This document shows positions 17,260 to 25,760 of a stretch of 64,000 bases of DNA, one piece after another. The first letter of the stretch is position 1, and every line of letters starts with the position of its first letter. The notes under the pieces were generated by a model. That model saw only the letters and a program-made list of their open reading frames with translations. It had not been told where the DNA came from and ran no database searches. Source of the stretch: Muriicola sp041358175 (lineage in GTDB: Bacteria; Bacteroidota; Bacteroidia; Flavobacteriales; Flavobacteriaceae); the NCBI RefSeq assembly GCF_041358175.1, contig NZ_JBGKBE010000001.1:1-64000 (forward strand), given 5' to 3'. The position numbers were made by a program, and so were the translations under genes.

Positions 17260-18821
17260 TCTCCATTCTTCCATATTCTTTTTACACTATACGTCTTGAG
17301 TTCAGGATATATTGAAACACTGTTTCCGTCATTCCTGATAATCAATTCGTCAAAACTTTTGGTAGGAAACAATTGGGAGGTCATTACAAATTGTCCCTTA
17401 TTTACGAATACTTCTACAGAGGAAGCATCGAGGAAAATATCAAATTCTAAGTTTCCTTCCTGCAAATTATCCAGGGGCATCTGTTGAATGTTGGCAAACA
17501 TTTCCTGAAAATCAACTATGCCGCTTTTTGAACGATCGAGTACAAGCAGGCTTTCCTCACTGTCTAGTTCTAAAAGCAATTCCTCCCCTGCCTCATTCTT
17601 AAATGATACAGTAAGATCTGTCAACGGACTAACAAAATGAATAGCGCTTTGATTGCCATTTTCGAGAACGATGGCCTCACTGGAATTAGGTGGAATCTCA
17701 ACCCTTAGGCCTGACTGTTCGTTTAAGAGCTCTATAATTCCTGAAATTGGATAATTAAATAAAGTGTACTCCTCATTTATCCTTTCCAGACTTAATTTCC
17801 TGGGCAGGGTCATTGCACTTCTCCAAACTTCAGTGGGTGTATCCCTGGCATATGTCCAGTTACTCATCCACCCGATAAAAATACGATCGTCATCTGGTAC
17901 ATTATTGTAGGTAACCCCAGCATAATTGTCGGTCCCCCAATCAAGCCATCGCGCTTCTTCTTGATCGGAAGTAAAGCTGGTTCCGTCGAAATCCCCTATA
18001 AAGTATTGAGTACCGCTTCCTCCGTTGGGCGCTCCGGGATTGATACTGATCAACAAAACCCACCTGCTCTCATCGGTCCCTGCAACCGGCAATTCGAATA
18101 GATCCGGGCATTCCCATACCCCACCGTGGGCACCCTGTTCTGCGCCAAACCGACTCATATACGTCCAGTCTAATAAATTATCCGAGCGGTACAGTTGCAG
18201 ATGATCTCCGGCCACCAAAGCCATCACCCATTTTCTGGAACCTTCATCCCAAAACACCTTTGGATCCCTGAAATCTCTGAACTCCGTATTGGGAATAACT
18301 GGATTTCCTTCAAACATCTCAAAACTCTCCCCATTATCAAGACTGTATGCCACCCCCTGCGTTTGAAAATCGGTTCCTCCTGCTTTCTCCTTCTCCATAT
18401 CATGATAGGTAAAAACAGCAACAAGTGGTGGATTATCAGCAGTTCCCAGACCTGAAGTATTATCGTAATCTATCACCGCACTTCCTGAAAAAATGAGTCC
18501 GTTTTTATCAGGATACAGAGCGATCGGTTGATTCTCCCAGTGTAACATATCTGTGCTAGTGGCATGCCCCCAGTGCATAGGCCCCCATACGATATCATCT
18601 GGGTAATACTGATAAAACAAATGATAGATCCCTTTATAATATACAAGGCCATTGGGATCATTCATCCATTTTTCCGGAGGAGAATAGTGATATTGAGGTC
18701 TGAAAGGTTCAGTGTAAAAAGTACCTTCCGCTTCACTTTCCTTCTTTACATCTTTCGAATCCTTACATCCCATGTTAGTACTTAAAATTAAACAAAGGAG
18801 TATTGTAGTACATCTGGGCAT
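17256..18821 (-). CDS. Glycoside hydrolase family 32 lipoprotein (fructan/sucrose hydrolase)
   Basis: A 521-residue enzyme. The start is taken at 18821 so that the lipoprotein signal MPRCTTILL...STNMGC comes first; the frame extends nine codons further. The GH32 five-bladed propeller shows its three motifs: WMNDPNG (nucleophile Asp), FRDPKVF (transition-state stabiliser) and WECPDLFEL (acid/base Glu). A C-terminal beta-sandwich module follows, with LDASSVEVFVNKG. It would cleave beta-fructosyl links in levan, inulin or sucrose at the cell surface or in the periplasm. No fructokinase or SusCD pair adjoins, so the transport partner is elsewhere. Confidence 0.9.
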   Translation of the reverse strand: MPRCTTILLCLILSTNMGCKDSKDVKKESEAEGTFYTEPFRPQYHYSPPEKWMNDPNGLVYYKGIYHLFYQYYPDDIVWGPMHWGHATSTDMLHWENQPIALYPDKNGLIFSGSAVIDYDNTSGLGTADNPPLVAVFTYHDMEKEKAGGTDFQTQGVAYSLDNGESFEMFEGNPVIPNTEFRDFRDPKVFWDEGSRKWVMALVAGDHLQLYRSDNLLDWTYMSRFGAEQGAHGGVWECPDLFELPVAGTDESRWVLLISINPGAPNGGSGTQYFIGDFDGTSFTSDQEEARWLDWGTDNYAGVTYNNVPDDDRIFIGWMSNWTYARDTPTEVWRSAMTLPRKLSLERINEEYTLFNYPISGIIELLNEQSGLRVEIPPNSSEAIVLENGNQSAIHFVSPLTDLTVSFKNEAGEELLLELDSEESLLVLDRSKSGIVDFQEMFANIQQMPLDNLQEGNLEFDIFLDASSVEVFVNKGQFVMTSQLFPTKSFDELIIRNDGNSVSIYPELKTYSVKRIWKNGD

Positions 18822-18915
18822 ATTGCTAATATTTGTTTCAAAATACACTAATTTTTTCAGGAGGAAAAGTGAGGGCGTATTTATCGATCCTCTTCAATAT
18901 ACTATCTTTGTCTAT

Positions 18916-19437
18916 ATGCTAAAAGGGATCCTTTTTACCGGAGTCGTACTTATGTCAACTACTTCTTTCAGCCAGAGAACAATGGAGAAAATTATCGAAA
19001 AGCTTTCAACCCAGGACATCCCTCTGGCATCAGTTACTGAGGTTGCTGTTAATCCTTCCTATACACGACTTGATGCGAGGGAAAAGGAAGAATTTGAAGT
19101 AAGTCATTTGCCCAATGCCCATTATATTGGATATAAAGATTTTGATACCGGGAAATTTAATTCCCTATTTCCGGATAAGGATGCTACTTATGTAGTTTAC
19201 TGTTCTGTAGGCATCCGATCTGGGAAAATCGCGGAGAAACTCCAGAAAATGGGTTATAAAAATGTAAAGAACATGTCAGGAGGCATCTTTAAATGGATAG
19301 AAGAAGATCATCCGGTGGTGGATGCTGATGAGAATGAGACCCGGAAGGTTCATGCCTATAATAGAATCTGGGGTTTACTCCTCAGTAAAGGGGAAAAAGT
19401 TTACGAGCCCGAAAACCATCACAGCGATGAAGGGTAA
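18916..19437 (+). CDS. Secreted rhodanese-like protein, first gene of the arsenosugar-type cluster
   Basis: A 173-residue exported protein from the ATG at 18916 (signal peptide ending TTSFSQ). The single rhodanese domain has the motif RLDAREKEEFEVSHLPNA and the active-site loop YCSVGIRSG with the persulfide-forming cysteine. In Bacteroidota this gene commonly heads clusters annotated as arsenosugar biosynthesis. Its role there is not known, and sulfur or thiol chemistry on the arsenical is a possibility. The 3' end overlaps the next gene by 11 bp. Confidence 0.8.
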   Translation: MLKGILFTGVVLMSTTSFSQRTMEKIIEKLSTQDIPLASVTEVAVNPSYTRLDAREKEEFEVSHLPNAHYIGYKDFDTGKFNSLFPDKDATYVVYCSVGIRSGKIAEKLQKMGYKNVKNMSGGIFKWIEEDHPVVDADENETRKVHAYNRIWGLLLSKGEKVYEPENHHSDEG

Positions 19438-20047
19438 ACAGCAAAACCTCCTCCTGATCTTTACCCGAAACCCCGAATTAGGGAAGTGTAAAACCAGACT
19501 GGCGGCCTCCATCGGAGATGAATCTGCCTTGGCCATCTATAACTTCCTCTTACAGCATACCGTCGCAGTAACCTTGCCACTAAAGGTTTGTAAATGGGTA
19601 TATTATTCAGACAAAATTGGGGTGAACGACCTGTGGGATGAGGATAAATTTCACAAGGAATTACAAACGGGAGATGATTTGGGTGAGCGTATGGCCAACG
19701 CCTTTAAGGCAGGATTTAAAGCCGGTTATAAACGTATCATCGTTATAGGAAGCGACTTGTACGACCTCAGTACTGATGATCTGCAACAGGCGTTTGAAAA
19801 TTTAAGCACAGATGATTTCGTCCTGGGCCCTGCCGAAGATGGCGGTTATTATTTACTGGGTATGAAGCGCTTTTTTCCGGACCTTTTTGAGGGCAAAAAT
19901 TGGGGTACCCCCTCAGTACTAAAAGACACCCTCGCCGATCTGGAGGACAAAACATTTACCCTCTTACCTTTGAAAAACGATGTGGATGTACTGGAAGATA
20001 TTGAAGAAATTCCTGCCTTCCAGCCCTTTATAAAAAATAAAATATGA
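19427..20047 (+). CDS. TIGR04282 family arsenosugar biosynthesis glycosyltransferase
   Basis: A 206-residue CofC/nucleotidyltransferase-like GT-A protein. The start chosen at 19427 gives LLLIFTRNPELGKCKTRLA at the N-terminus, the nucleotide-binding loop diagnostic of TIGR04282. GSDLYDL and GPAEDGGYYLLG follow as the metal and sugar-site motifs. The family name comes from linkage to radical SAM and ArsM genes; the reaction has not been shown. It overlaps its neighbours on both sides (11 and 4 bp), so the operon is tightly coupled. Confidence 0.88.
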   Translation: MKGKQQNLLLIFTRNPELGKCKTRLAASIGDESALAIYNFLLQHTVAVTLPLKVCKWVYYSDKIGVNDLWDEDKFHKELQTGDDLGERMANAFKAGFKAGYKRIIVIGSDLYDLSTDDLQQAFENLSTDDFVLGPAEDGGYYLLGMKRFFPDLFEGKNWGTPSVLKDTLADLEDKTFTLLPLKNDVDVLEDIEEIPAFQPFIKNKI

Positions 20048-20859
20048 CACAAAAGCAATTAAACGAATCTACTGAATACCTTCAAAGCAAGGGATTTGAT
20101 AATCCCGAAATTGGAATCGTGCTCGGCACTGGATTGGGGAAATTGGTAGATGAAATAGAAGATTCCCTGATAGCACACTACCACAATATTCCTTTCTTTC
20201 CTCTGGCTACTGTTGAATTCCATTCGGGAAAACTGGTCTATGGAACCCTGGAGGGCAAAAAGGTTGTGGTGATGCAGGGAAGGTTCCATTTATATGAAGG
20301 CTATGAATTTTTCGATGTCACCTATCCTATCAGGGTGATGAGACAACTCGGTATCAAGAAACTTTTTATCTCCAATGCCGCAGGAGCGGTCAACCTGAAT
20401 TTTAAAAAAGGAGATATTATGCTGGTCGAAGATCACTTAAACCTGCAGGGAGGTTCGCCTCTGGCTTTTAAAAATGTTGCGGAATTCGGAGACCGCTTCG
20501 TGGATATGAGTGAACCCTATGATCCGGAAATGCGAAAGAAAATAGAAAGTATAGCACAGAAGTTGGATATCTCATTACAAAAAGGAGTGTATGCGGCAGT
20601 AGTGGGCCCTCAGCTTGAAACCAAGGCCGAATACCGTATGCTAAAAACTCTCGGGGCCGACGCCGTAGGGATGAGTACAGTACCTGAAGTAATTATTGCC
20701 AATCATTTACGACTACCTGTTATAGCAGTATCAGTTTTGACCGATGAATGCGACCCTGACAACTTAGCACCGGTAAATGTTGCTGAGATAATTGAAGTGG
20801 CCGGGAAAACTGAACCAAAAATGATTACTTTATTCACCGAATTAATAAAATTGTTATGA
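20044..20859 (+). CDS. Purine-nucleoside phosphorylase
   Basis: A 271-residue enzyme of the trimeric PNP family. It splits purine nucleosides with phosphate to a base and ribose 1-phosphate. VLGTGLGKLVDEI is the phosphate-binding loop; FHLYEGY, ISNAAGAVN and GPQLETKAEYRM give the remaining active-site segments. Within an arsenosugar cluster it plausibly removes adenine from a 5'-deoxy-5'-dimethylarsinoyl adenosine-type intermediate. This is inferred from context, since the same enzyme would serve purine salvage. It has a 4-bp ATGA overlap with both neighbours. Confidence 0.9.
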   Translation: MTQKQLNESTEYLQSKGFDNPEIGIVLGTGLGKLVDEIEDSLIAHYHNIPFFPLATVEFHSGKLVYGTLEGKKVVVMQGRFHLYEGYEFFDVTYPIRVMRQLGIKKLFISNAAGAVNLNFKKGDIMLVEDHLNLQGGSPLAFKNVAEFGDRFVDMSEPYDPEMRKKIESIAQKLDISLQKGVYAAVVGPQLETKAEYRMLKTLGADAVGMSTVPEVIIANHLRLPVIAVSVLTDECDPDNLAPVNVAEIIEVAGKTEPKMITLFTELIKLL

Positions 20860-21821
20860 GTTACTTAGAGGCGACCAATGATCTTTACAAACAGGCTGCA
20901 TTAACCCCGGATGTGGGGCTGTGCTGTACAACCAACCCCGTATGGCAACTCCCGGGCTTGTCCATCCCGACTATCATGCAGGAAATGAATTACGGCTGTG
21001 GCAGTACCGTTTCGGCTTCAGATCTTGTAAATGACCCGAAAGTCCTTTATGTTGGTGTAGGCGGAGGAATGGAACTCCTTCAATTTGCTTATTTCTCAAG
21101 GCAAAAAGGGGGTGTTACCGGGGTGGATGTAGTAGATGAAATGCTTTCTGCCTGTAATAGAAATTTTAAAATTGCTGAAGAGGAAAACCCCTGGTTTAGG
21201 AGCGAGTTCGTCAAGCTGTTAAAAGGCGATGCCCTCAATTTGCCCATCGAAAGTGAAAGCATCGATGTGGCCGCACAGAATTGCCTGTTTAATATCTTTA
21301 AGCTTGAAGATCTGAAAAAAGCAGTTGCAGAAATGTACCGGGTTTTAAAGCCACATGGAAGACTTGTTATGAGTGATCCGGTATGCGAACAACCAATGAA
21401 CGAAACCTTGCGTAACGACGACAGGCTTCGGGCACTTTGCCTGAGCGGAAGTATTCCTATTAAAGACTATGTAAAAGTTTTAACTGATGCCGGTTTTGGC
21501 ACCATTGAGATTCGGGCTCGAAAATCATACCGAATACTCTCCCCCAATCACTATCCCACCGAGGAATTAATCCATATTGAATCTATCGAAATAGCCGCCA
21601 TTAAAGATCCTATGCCCGAAGATGGCCCTTGTGTGTTCACGGGAAAAACGGCGATTTATTATGGAGGTGAACCCTATCTCGACGACAAAAATGGTCATGT
21701 TTTACTTCAAAATCAGCCCTTAGCCGTTTGTGATAAGACCGCTGCTGCACTGGCAGCCTTAAAAAAACCCATTCATATTAGTGAAAGTACCTGGCATTAT
21801 GACGGGGGTGGATGCTGCTAA
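20856..21821 (+). CDS. arsM: Arsenosugar biosynthesis-type arsenite methyltransferase (ArsM-like)
   Basis: A 321-residue SAM-dependent methyltransferase. VLYVGVGGGMELL is the SAM-binding motif I. The sequence has the traits of ArsM: an early GLCCTTNPVW cysteine pair, MNYGCGS, a conserved NCLFNIF, and a C-terminal tail ending GGGCC. In related clusters ArsM methylates arsenite to dimethylarsenite, the substrate for the radical SAM enzyme ArsS. The cysteine-rich N- and C-termini would supply the arsenite ligands. The enzyme belongs to the cluster variety rather than to stand-alone detoxifying ArsM. Confidence 0.85.
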   Translation: MSYLEATNDLYKQAALTPDVGLCCTTNPVWQLPGLSIPTIMQEMNYGCGSTVSASDLVNDPKVLYVGVGGGMELLQFAYFSRQKGGVTGVDVVDEMLSACNRNFKIAEEENPWFRSEFVKLLKGDALNLPIESESIDVAAQNCLFNIFKLEDLKKAVAEMYRVLKPHGRLVMSDPVCEQPMNETLRNDDRLRALCLSGSIPIKDYVKVLTDAGFGTIEIRARKSYRILSPNHYPTEELIHIESIEIAAIKDPMPEDGPCVFTGKTAIYYGGEPYLDDKNGHVLLQNQPLAVCDKTAAALAALKKPIHISESTWHYDGGGCC

Positions 21822-21831
21822 ATAACGAGAA

Positions 21832-22560
21832 ATGAATATCACTCTATTTGTAATTTGGATAAGCACCCTTTTTGGTGCGCCTCAAAATTTGATCACTTTT
21901 CAGGATAGTGAGGGATTAGACCATTCGGCATGGACCGTATTGCTAAAGGAAAATGTTTCAGAAGACGGTTTTGTAGACTATCCCGGGTTTATGAAGAGAA
22001 AAGCTGAGCTCGAAAAATATCTCAGCTACCTGGGCAAAAATGAGCCGAGCGCAAGGCAGTCGAAGAATGAGAAACTGGCTTTTTACATCAACCTCTACAA
22101 TGCGGCAACCGTTCAGCTGATCCTGGAAAATTATCCCTTAAAGAGCATCAAGGATATAGATAGCCCCTGGGGCAAGAATCGAATTCGCCTGGGTAATGAC
22201 ATGGTTTCCCTTAGCAAGATTGAATTCGGAATTTTACGTAAGATGAACGAACCCCGTATACATTTCGCCATAAATTGCGCTTCCTATTCCTGTCCTAAAC
22301 TGATGAATAAGGCATACACCTCCAAAGGTATGGAGTTGCAATTACAACAGGCGACCATGAGTTTTATTAACGACAAGACAAAAAATCAAATTACTAAGGA
22401 GGAATTAAATCTCTCTCCCATATTTAAATGGTACCGGGGTGATTTTATGCAAAAAAGAAGTCTGATCAGTTTTATTCAACCATATACAAAAATCGATCTT
22501 CAGGAAAATATAAAGTTGTCTTATCTTCCCTACGACTGGAGCCTGAATGAAAAAAAGTGA
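21832..22560 (+). CDS. DUF547 domain secreted protein
   Basis: A 242-residue protein with an N-terminal hydrophobic signal (about 1-20). DUF547 motifs are clear: NEKLAFYINLYNAATVQLI, GILRKMNEPRIHFAINCASYSCPKL. The fold is predicted to be papain-like, with Cys (ASYSCP) and His (RIHFAINCAS) candidate residues. It is nearly always found in these arsenosugar-type clusters. It overlaps the following gene by 14 bp. No biochemical function is known. Confidence 0.85.
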   Translation: MNITLFVIWISTLFGAPQNLITFQDSEGLDHSAWTVLLKENVSEDGFVDYPGFMKRKAELEKYLSYLGKNEPSARQSKNEKLAFYINLYNAATVQLILENYPLKSIKDIDSPWGKNRIRLGNDMVSLSKIEFGILRKMNEPRIHFAINCASYSCPKLMNKAYTSKGMELQLQQATMSFINDKTKNQITKEELNLSPIFKWYRGDFMQKRSLISFIQPYTKIDLQENIKLSYLPYDWSLNEKK

Positions 22561-23257
22561 AATCCCAGACATAAGTGTCGTAATCCCGGTGATCAATGAG
22601 GAAGAAAACCTTTCAAGGCTGATTCCGTATTTGAAAACCGCAGCGGAATCCCCTGAAAAAATCGAACTCATCGTTGTGGACGGGGGAAGTACAGATCGTT
22701 CGGTTGAGATCGCCACTTCCCTGGGCGCTGTTGTTGAGATTTCCCCCCGGGGAAGGGCACTTCAATTAAACAAGGGTGCACGATTAGCAAAAGGGGATAT
22801 TCTCTATTTCCTGCACGCGGATAGTTTTCCTCCTCAGGCATTCGACCTGTTGATCCGAAAGGCCAATTCCCGAAAGTCTGCAGCAGGTTGTTTCAGGCTC
22901 GAATTCGACAGCTCTAGTAGATTCCTTAGTATTTTTGCCTGGTTCTCCCGCTTTAATTTTCTTCTCTGTCGCGGAGGAGATCAATCCCTTTTTATAACAA
23001 AAGAATTATTCTATTCACTCGGAGGTTTTGATGAAAGATACAGGGTTTATGAGGACAATGAATTTATAGGCAGAATCTACCGCGAATCAAAGTTTAAAGT
23101 ATTACCGAAGAAAATAAAGACCTCAGCACGCAAGTACAGGTTGAACGGTTTTTTAAAACTGCAATATCACTTTGCAAGGATTCATTTATTGTATTTCAGA
23201 GGCTCTCGTCCAGAAGTTCTTTACGCCTATTACACCAGGCATGTTAAACCGAATTAA
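22547..23257 (+). CDS. TIGR04283 family arsenosugar biosynthesis glycosyltransferase
   Basis: A 236-residue family 2 glycosyltransferase. ISVVIPVINEEENLSRLIP and VVDGGSTDRS are the nucleotide-sugar motifs; LHADSFPP holds the DxD-like metal site; RGGDQSLFI is typical of TIGR04283. Together with the TIGR04282 protein it is proposed to build the sugar part of arsenosugars. It is the last gene of the compact block and is convergent with the GH113-like gene. Confidence 0.88.
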   Translation: MKKSEIPDISVVIPVINEEENLSRLIPYLKTAAESPEKIELIVVDGGSTDRSVEIATSLGAVVEISPRGRALQLNKGARLAKGDILYFLHADSFPPQAFDLLIRKANSRKSAAGCFRLEFDSSSRFLSIFAWFSRFNFLLCRGGDQSLFITKELFYSLGGFDERYRVYEDNEFIGRIYRESKFKVLPKKIKTSARKYRLNGFLKLQYHFARIHLLYFRGSRPEVLYAYYTRHVKPN

Positions 23258-23281
23258 CAGGCTAAAAGCGATAAATAAAGG

Positions 23282-24286
23282 TTATTGATAAACCTTGTAG
23301 AAAGTCTTAATGACCTCCTGTGCAGGTTTGTTTTGTGGGGTAAATCGGTTGTCCTGGGGGCCACCAGATTTTTCGTGGTTGATAAACCATTTCCAGACAA
23401 AACCTCCTGCAAACCATTCTTCGTCCCAAAAGGATTCAAAAATGGCTTTTTTGGCATTGACCTGAGCTTCCAGATTAACAGTTTCTTCGTTTCTGTCTAC
23501 CAGCCAGGGTTTCTTGGCTGTAAAATCCATGCTCCTGTATCCAAACTCGGTAAAGAGGACAGGTCGGTTGGCCGACTCAGATACTGATGTTATTTTATCC
23601 TTCCACGGTTTCCATCCTGATTTTAGTTCTTCTACAGTTGGTGTCCTGGCCTCCGACAAGGGGAAATACGCATCAATGCCTATATAATCTAGATCCGCCC
23701 AAAAGGGAGTCCTTCCAAATTCATCCCAGTTTGCGGCATATGTAAGCTTCCCTTTGTAACGCTCCTTTATTTTAAGAATCAGATTTTTCCAGAATTCTGG
23801 TCGCTGACTTACAAACCGTTCCAATTCGGTGCCAATACAGAAGATCTCAGCTTTTGACTCTTCCGCGAGGCTGGCATATGTTAGGATAAAAGCTTCGTAG
23901 GATTGTTCCAGCTTCTGCCAGTCGGCCTCACTCTGCATCTCCAATTCCCCGGTAAATACTCCCCGCCAAATCCAGATTTGAGGTTTAAGCATCACCTTAA
24001 TTTTATTCTTGTGGAGCAGTTCAATGTATTGTTTGGCACCAACTCGAGTCTCGCCAAACCATTGACGTTCTGTATCAAAGATGATCTCGGGAGAGTTGAC
24101 CTCACGAATAAATCCAAATGGCATTACAGCGGCATGGTCTGCATACAATTGTTTAACAGGCTTAATATGCTCCTGTTTTACTTCATCGCGAGATGCAACA
24201 AAACTCACCCCATTGATCTTCCCTACAAATTGGCTTCCACAGGAAATTTGTAGAAGACATAAAAAAAAGAAACACGATCTTTTCAT
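23282..24286 (-). CDS. GH113-like TIM-barrel glycoside hydrolase lipoprotein
   Basis: A 334-residue lipoprotein (signal ending LLQISC). ATG at 24286 is preferred to GTG at 24292. The sequence fits a (beta/alpha)8 barrel of glycoside hydrolase family 113, which contains beta-mannanases: MLKPQIWIWRG in strand 3, FCIGTELERF with the acid/base Glu, YIGIDAYFPL, and LFTEFGYRSMD with the nucleophile Glu. It lies opposite and between the two halves of the arsenosugar/glycosyltransferase region. It may have nothing to do with arsenic; a manno-oligosaccharide substrate is only a family-level guess. Confidence 0.78.
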   Translation of the reverse strand: MKRSCFFFLCLLQISCGSQFVGKINGVSFVASRDEVKQEHIKPVKQLYADHAAVMPFGFIREVNSPEIIFDTERQWFGETRVGAKQYIELLHKNKIKVMLKPQIWIWRGVFTGELEMQSEADWQKLEQSYEAFILTYASLAEESKAEIFCIGTELERFVSQRPEFWKNLILKIKERYKGKLTYAANWDEFGRTPFWADLDYIGIDAYFPLSEARTPTVEELKSGWKPWKDKITSVSESANRPVLFTEFGYRSMDFTAKKPWLVDRNEETVNLEAQVNAKKAIFESFWDEEWFAGGFVWKWFINHEKSGGPQDNRFTPQNKPAQEVIKTFYKVYQ

Positions 24287-24399
24287 TTTCACTTGGCGTT
24301 ACAAACTCTAATTTACAATTTTTTAAAGTCGGCAGAATCTTAATGGGCTGTTAAGTTCTTATATTTAAACCGACTCAAGGTAAAAATCTGTTTGAATTC

Positions 24400-25746
24400 A
24401 TGGAAACCGTTGTAATCATTGGAAATGGAATTTCTGGGGTGACCGCCGCACGACATATCAGAAAATTATCTGATAAACGAATTATAGTCGTTTCAGCCGA
24501 GAGCGAGTACTTCTTTTCCCGTACCGCCCTGATGTACGTCTATATGGGGCATATGAAGTTTGAACATACCCAACCCTATGAAAATTGGTTCTGGAAGAAA
24601 AACCGCATCGAGTTGGTGCAGGGATATGTAAACAGAGTAGACCATGAGAACAAACAGTTGATTCTAAAGGACAGCGATCCCATTAATTACGACAAACTTA
24701 TCATAGCTACTGGCTCCAAACCTAACAGATTTGGCTGGCCTGGTCAGGATCTTAAAGGGGTTCAGGGTCTGTATTCAAAACAGGAACTGGAACAATTGGA
24801 AATTGATGCACCGGATAGCGAAGCTTGCAGCAGAGCGGTAATCGTTGGTGGTGGCCTGATAGGTATTGAACTGGCCGAAATGCTGAGAAGCAGGGATATC
24901 CCGGTGACATTCCTTGTTCGGGAAAGTAGTTTCTGGAATGGCGTTCTGCCAGAGGGGGAGTCTGAAATGATCAATGAACACATCCGCGATCACCATATCG
25001 ATTTACGCCTGAGCACCAATCTTGTGGAAATCCTCGCTGACGAAGAAGGGAGGGCGAAGGCAGTTGTCACAGACAAGGGAGAAACTATTGCCTGTAATCT
25101 GGTAGGACTAACTGCTGGGGTTACACCTAACATTACTTTTCTGGAGAATTCAGGAATTGAACTGGGAAAAGGAGTCAGGGTAAATCGATATCTGGAAACA
25201 AATATTCCTGATATATACGCTATAGGTGACTGTGCCGAACAGGAAAAGGCCATTGGCAACAGACGTACGGTGGAGGCCGTCTGGTATACCGGCCGAATGA
25301 TGGGGGAAACAGTTGCGCATAGCATTTGCGGGAAGCGAAGAAAATACAATCCCGGACATTGGTTCAATTCAGCCAAATTTCTGGATATTGAATACCAGAC
25401 CTATGGATGGGTATTCAGCGACAGGAATCGCAGGGAATTTGAAGAGCACTTCCATTGGAGGCATGATAAGGAAATGATATGCATAACGATGGCCTTCCAC
25501 TCTTCCGATAAAAAATTCCTGGGAATCAACACCTTCGGTATAAGGATGAGACATGAAATGTTTGATCGATGGCTCACCGAGGGTCGCACCATTGATTATG
25601 TAATGGAACACCTCAGGGATGCCAACTTCGATCCTGAGTTTTACGGTCAATATGAGCAGGAAATAGTTGACAATTACAACAGTACCTTCGGTACAAATAT
25701 CAAGCCCAAAAAGAAAAGTTGGAAACGCATCTTCAAATCTGCCTAA
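24400..25746 (+). CDS. NAD(P)/FAD-dependent oxidoreductase
   Basis: A 448-residue flavoprotein of the NADH-dependent reductase type. The FAD motif VIIGNGISGVTAARHI is at the N-terminus and the NAD(P) motif AVIVGGGLIGIELAEML near residue 150. IYAIGDCAEQ closes the FAD site. There is no redox-active CxxC, so thioredoxin reductase is unlikely; similarity to the NirB-like or rubredoxin reductase-like class is the best fit. The C-terminal 90 residues are unusual for the class. It precedes the Fe-S membrane protein by 14 bp, suggesting the two form an electron-transfer unit. Confidence 0.82.
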   Translation: METVVIIGNGISGVTAARHIRKLSDKRIIVVSAESEYFFSRTALMYVYMGHMKFEHTQPYENWFWKKNRIELVQGYVNRVDHENKQLILKDSDPINYDKLIIATGSKPNRFGWPGQDLKGVQGLYSKQELEQLEIDAPDSEACSRAVIVGGGLIGIELAEMLRSRDIPVTFLVRESSFWNGVLPEGESEMINEHIRDHHIDLRLSTNLVEILADEEGRAKAVVTDKGETIACNLVGLTAGVTPNITFLENSGIELGKGVRVNRYLETNIPDIYAIGDCAEQEKAIGNRRTVEAVWYTGRMMGETVAHSICGKRRKYNPGHWFNSAKFLDIEYQTYGWVFSDRNRREFEEHFHWRHDKEMICITMAFHSSDKKFLGINTFGIRMRHEMFDRWLTEGRTIDYVMEHLRDANFDPEFYGQYEQEIVDNYNSTFGTNIKPKKKSWKRIFKSA

Positions 25747-25760
25747 TACCTGAAATCAGT

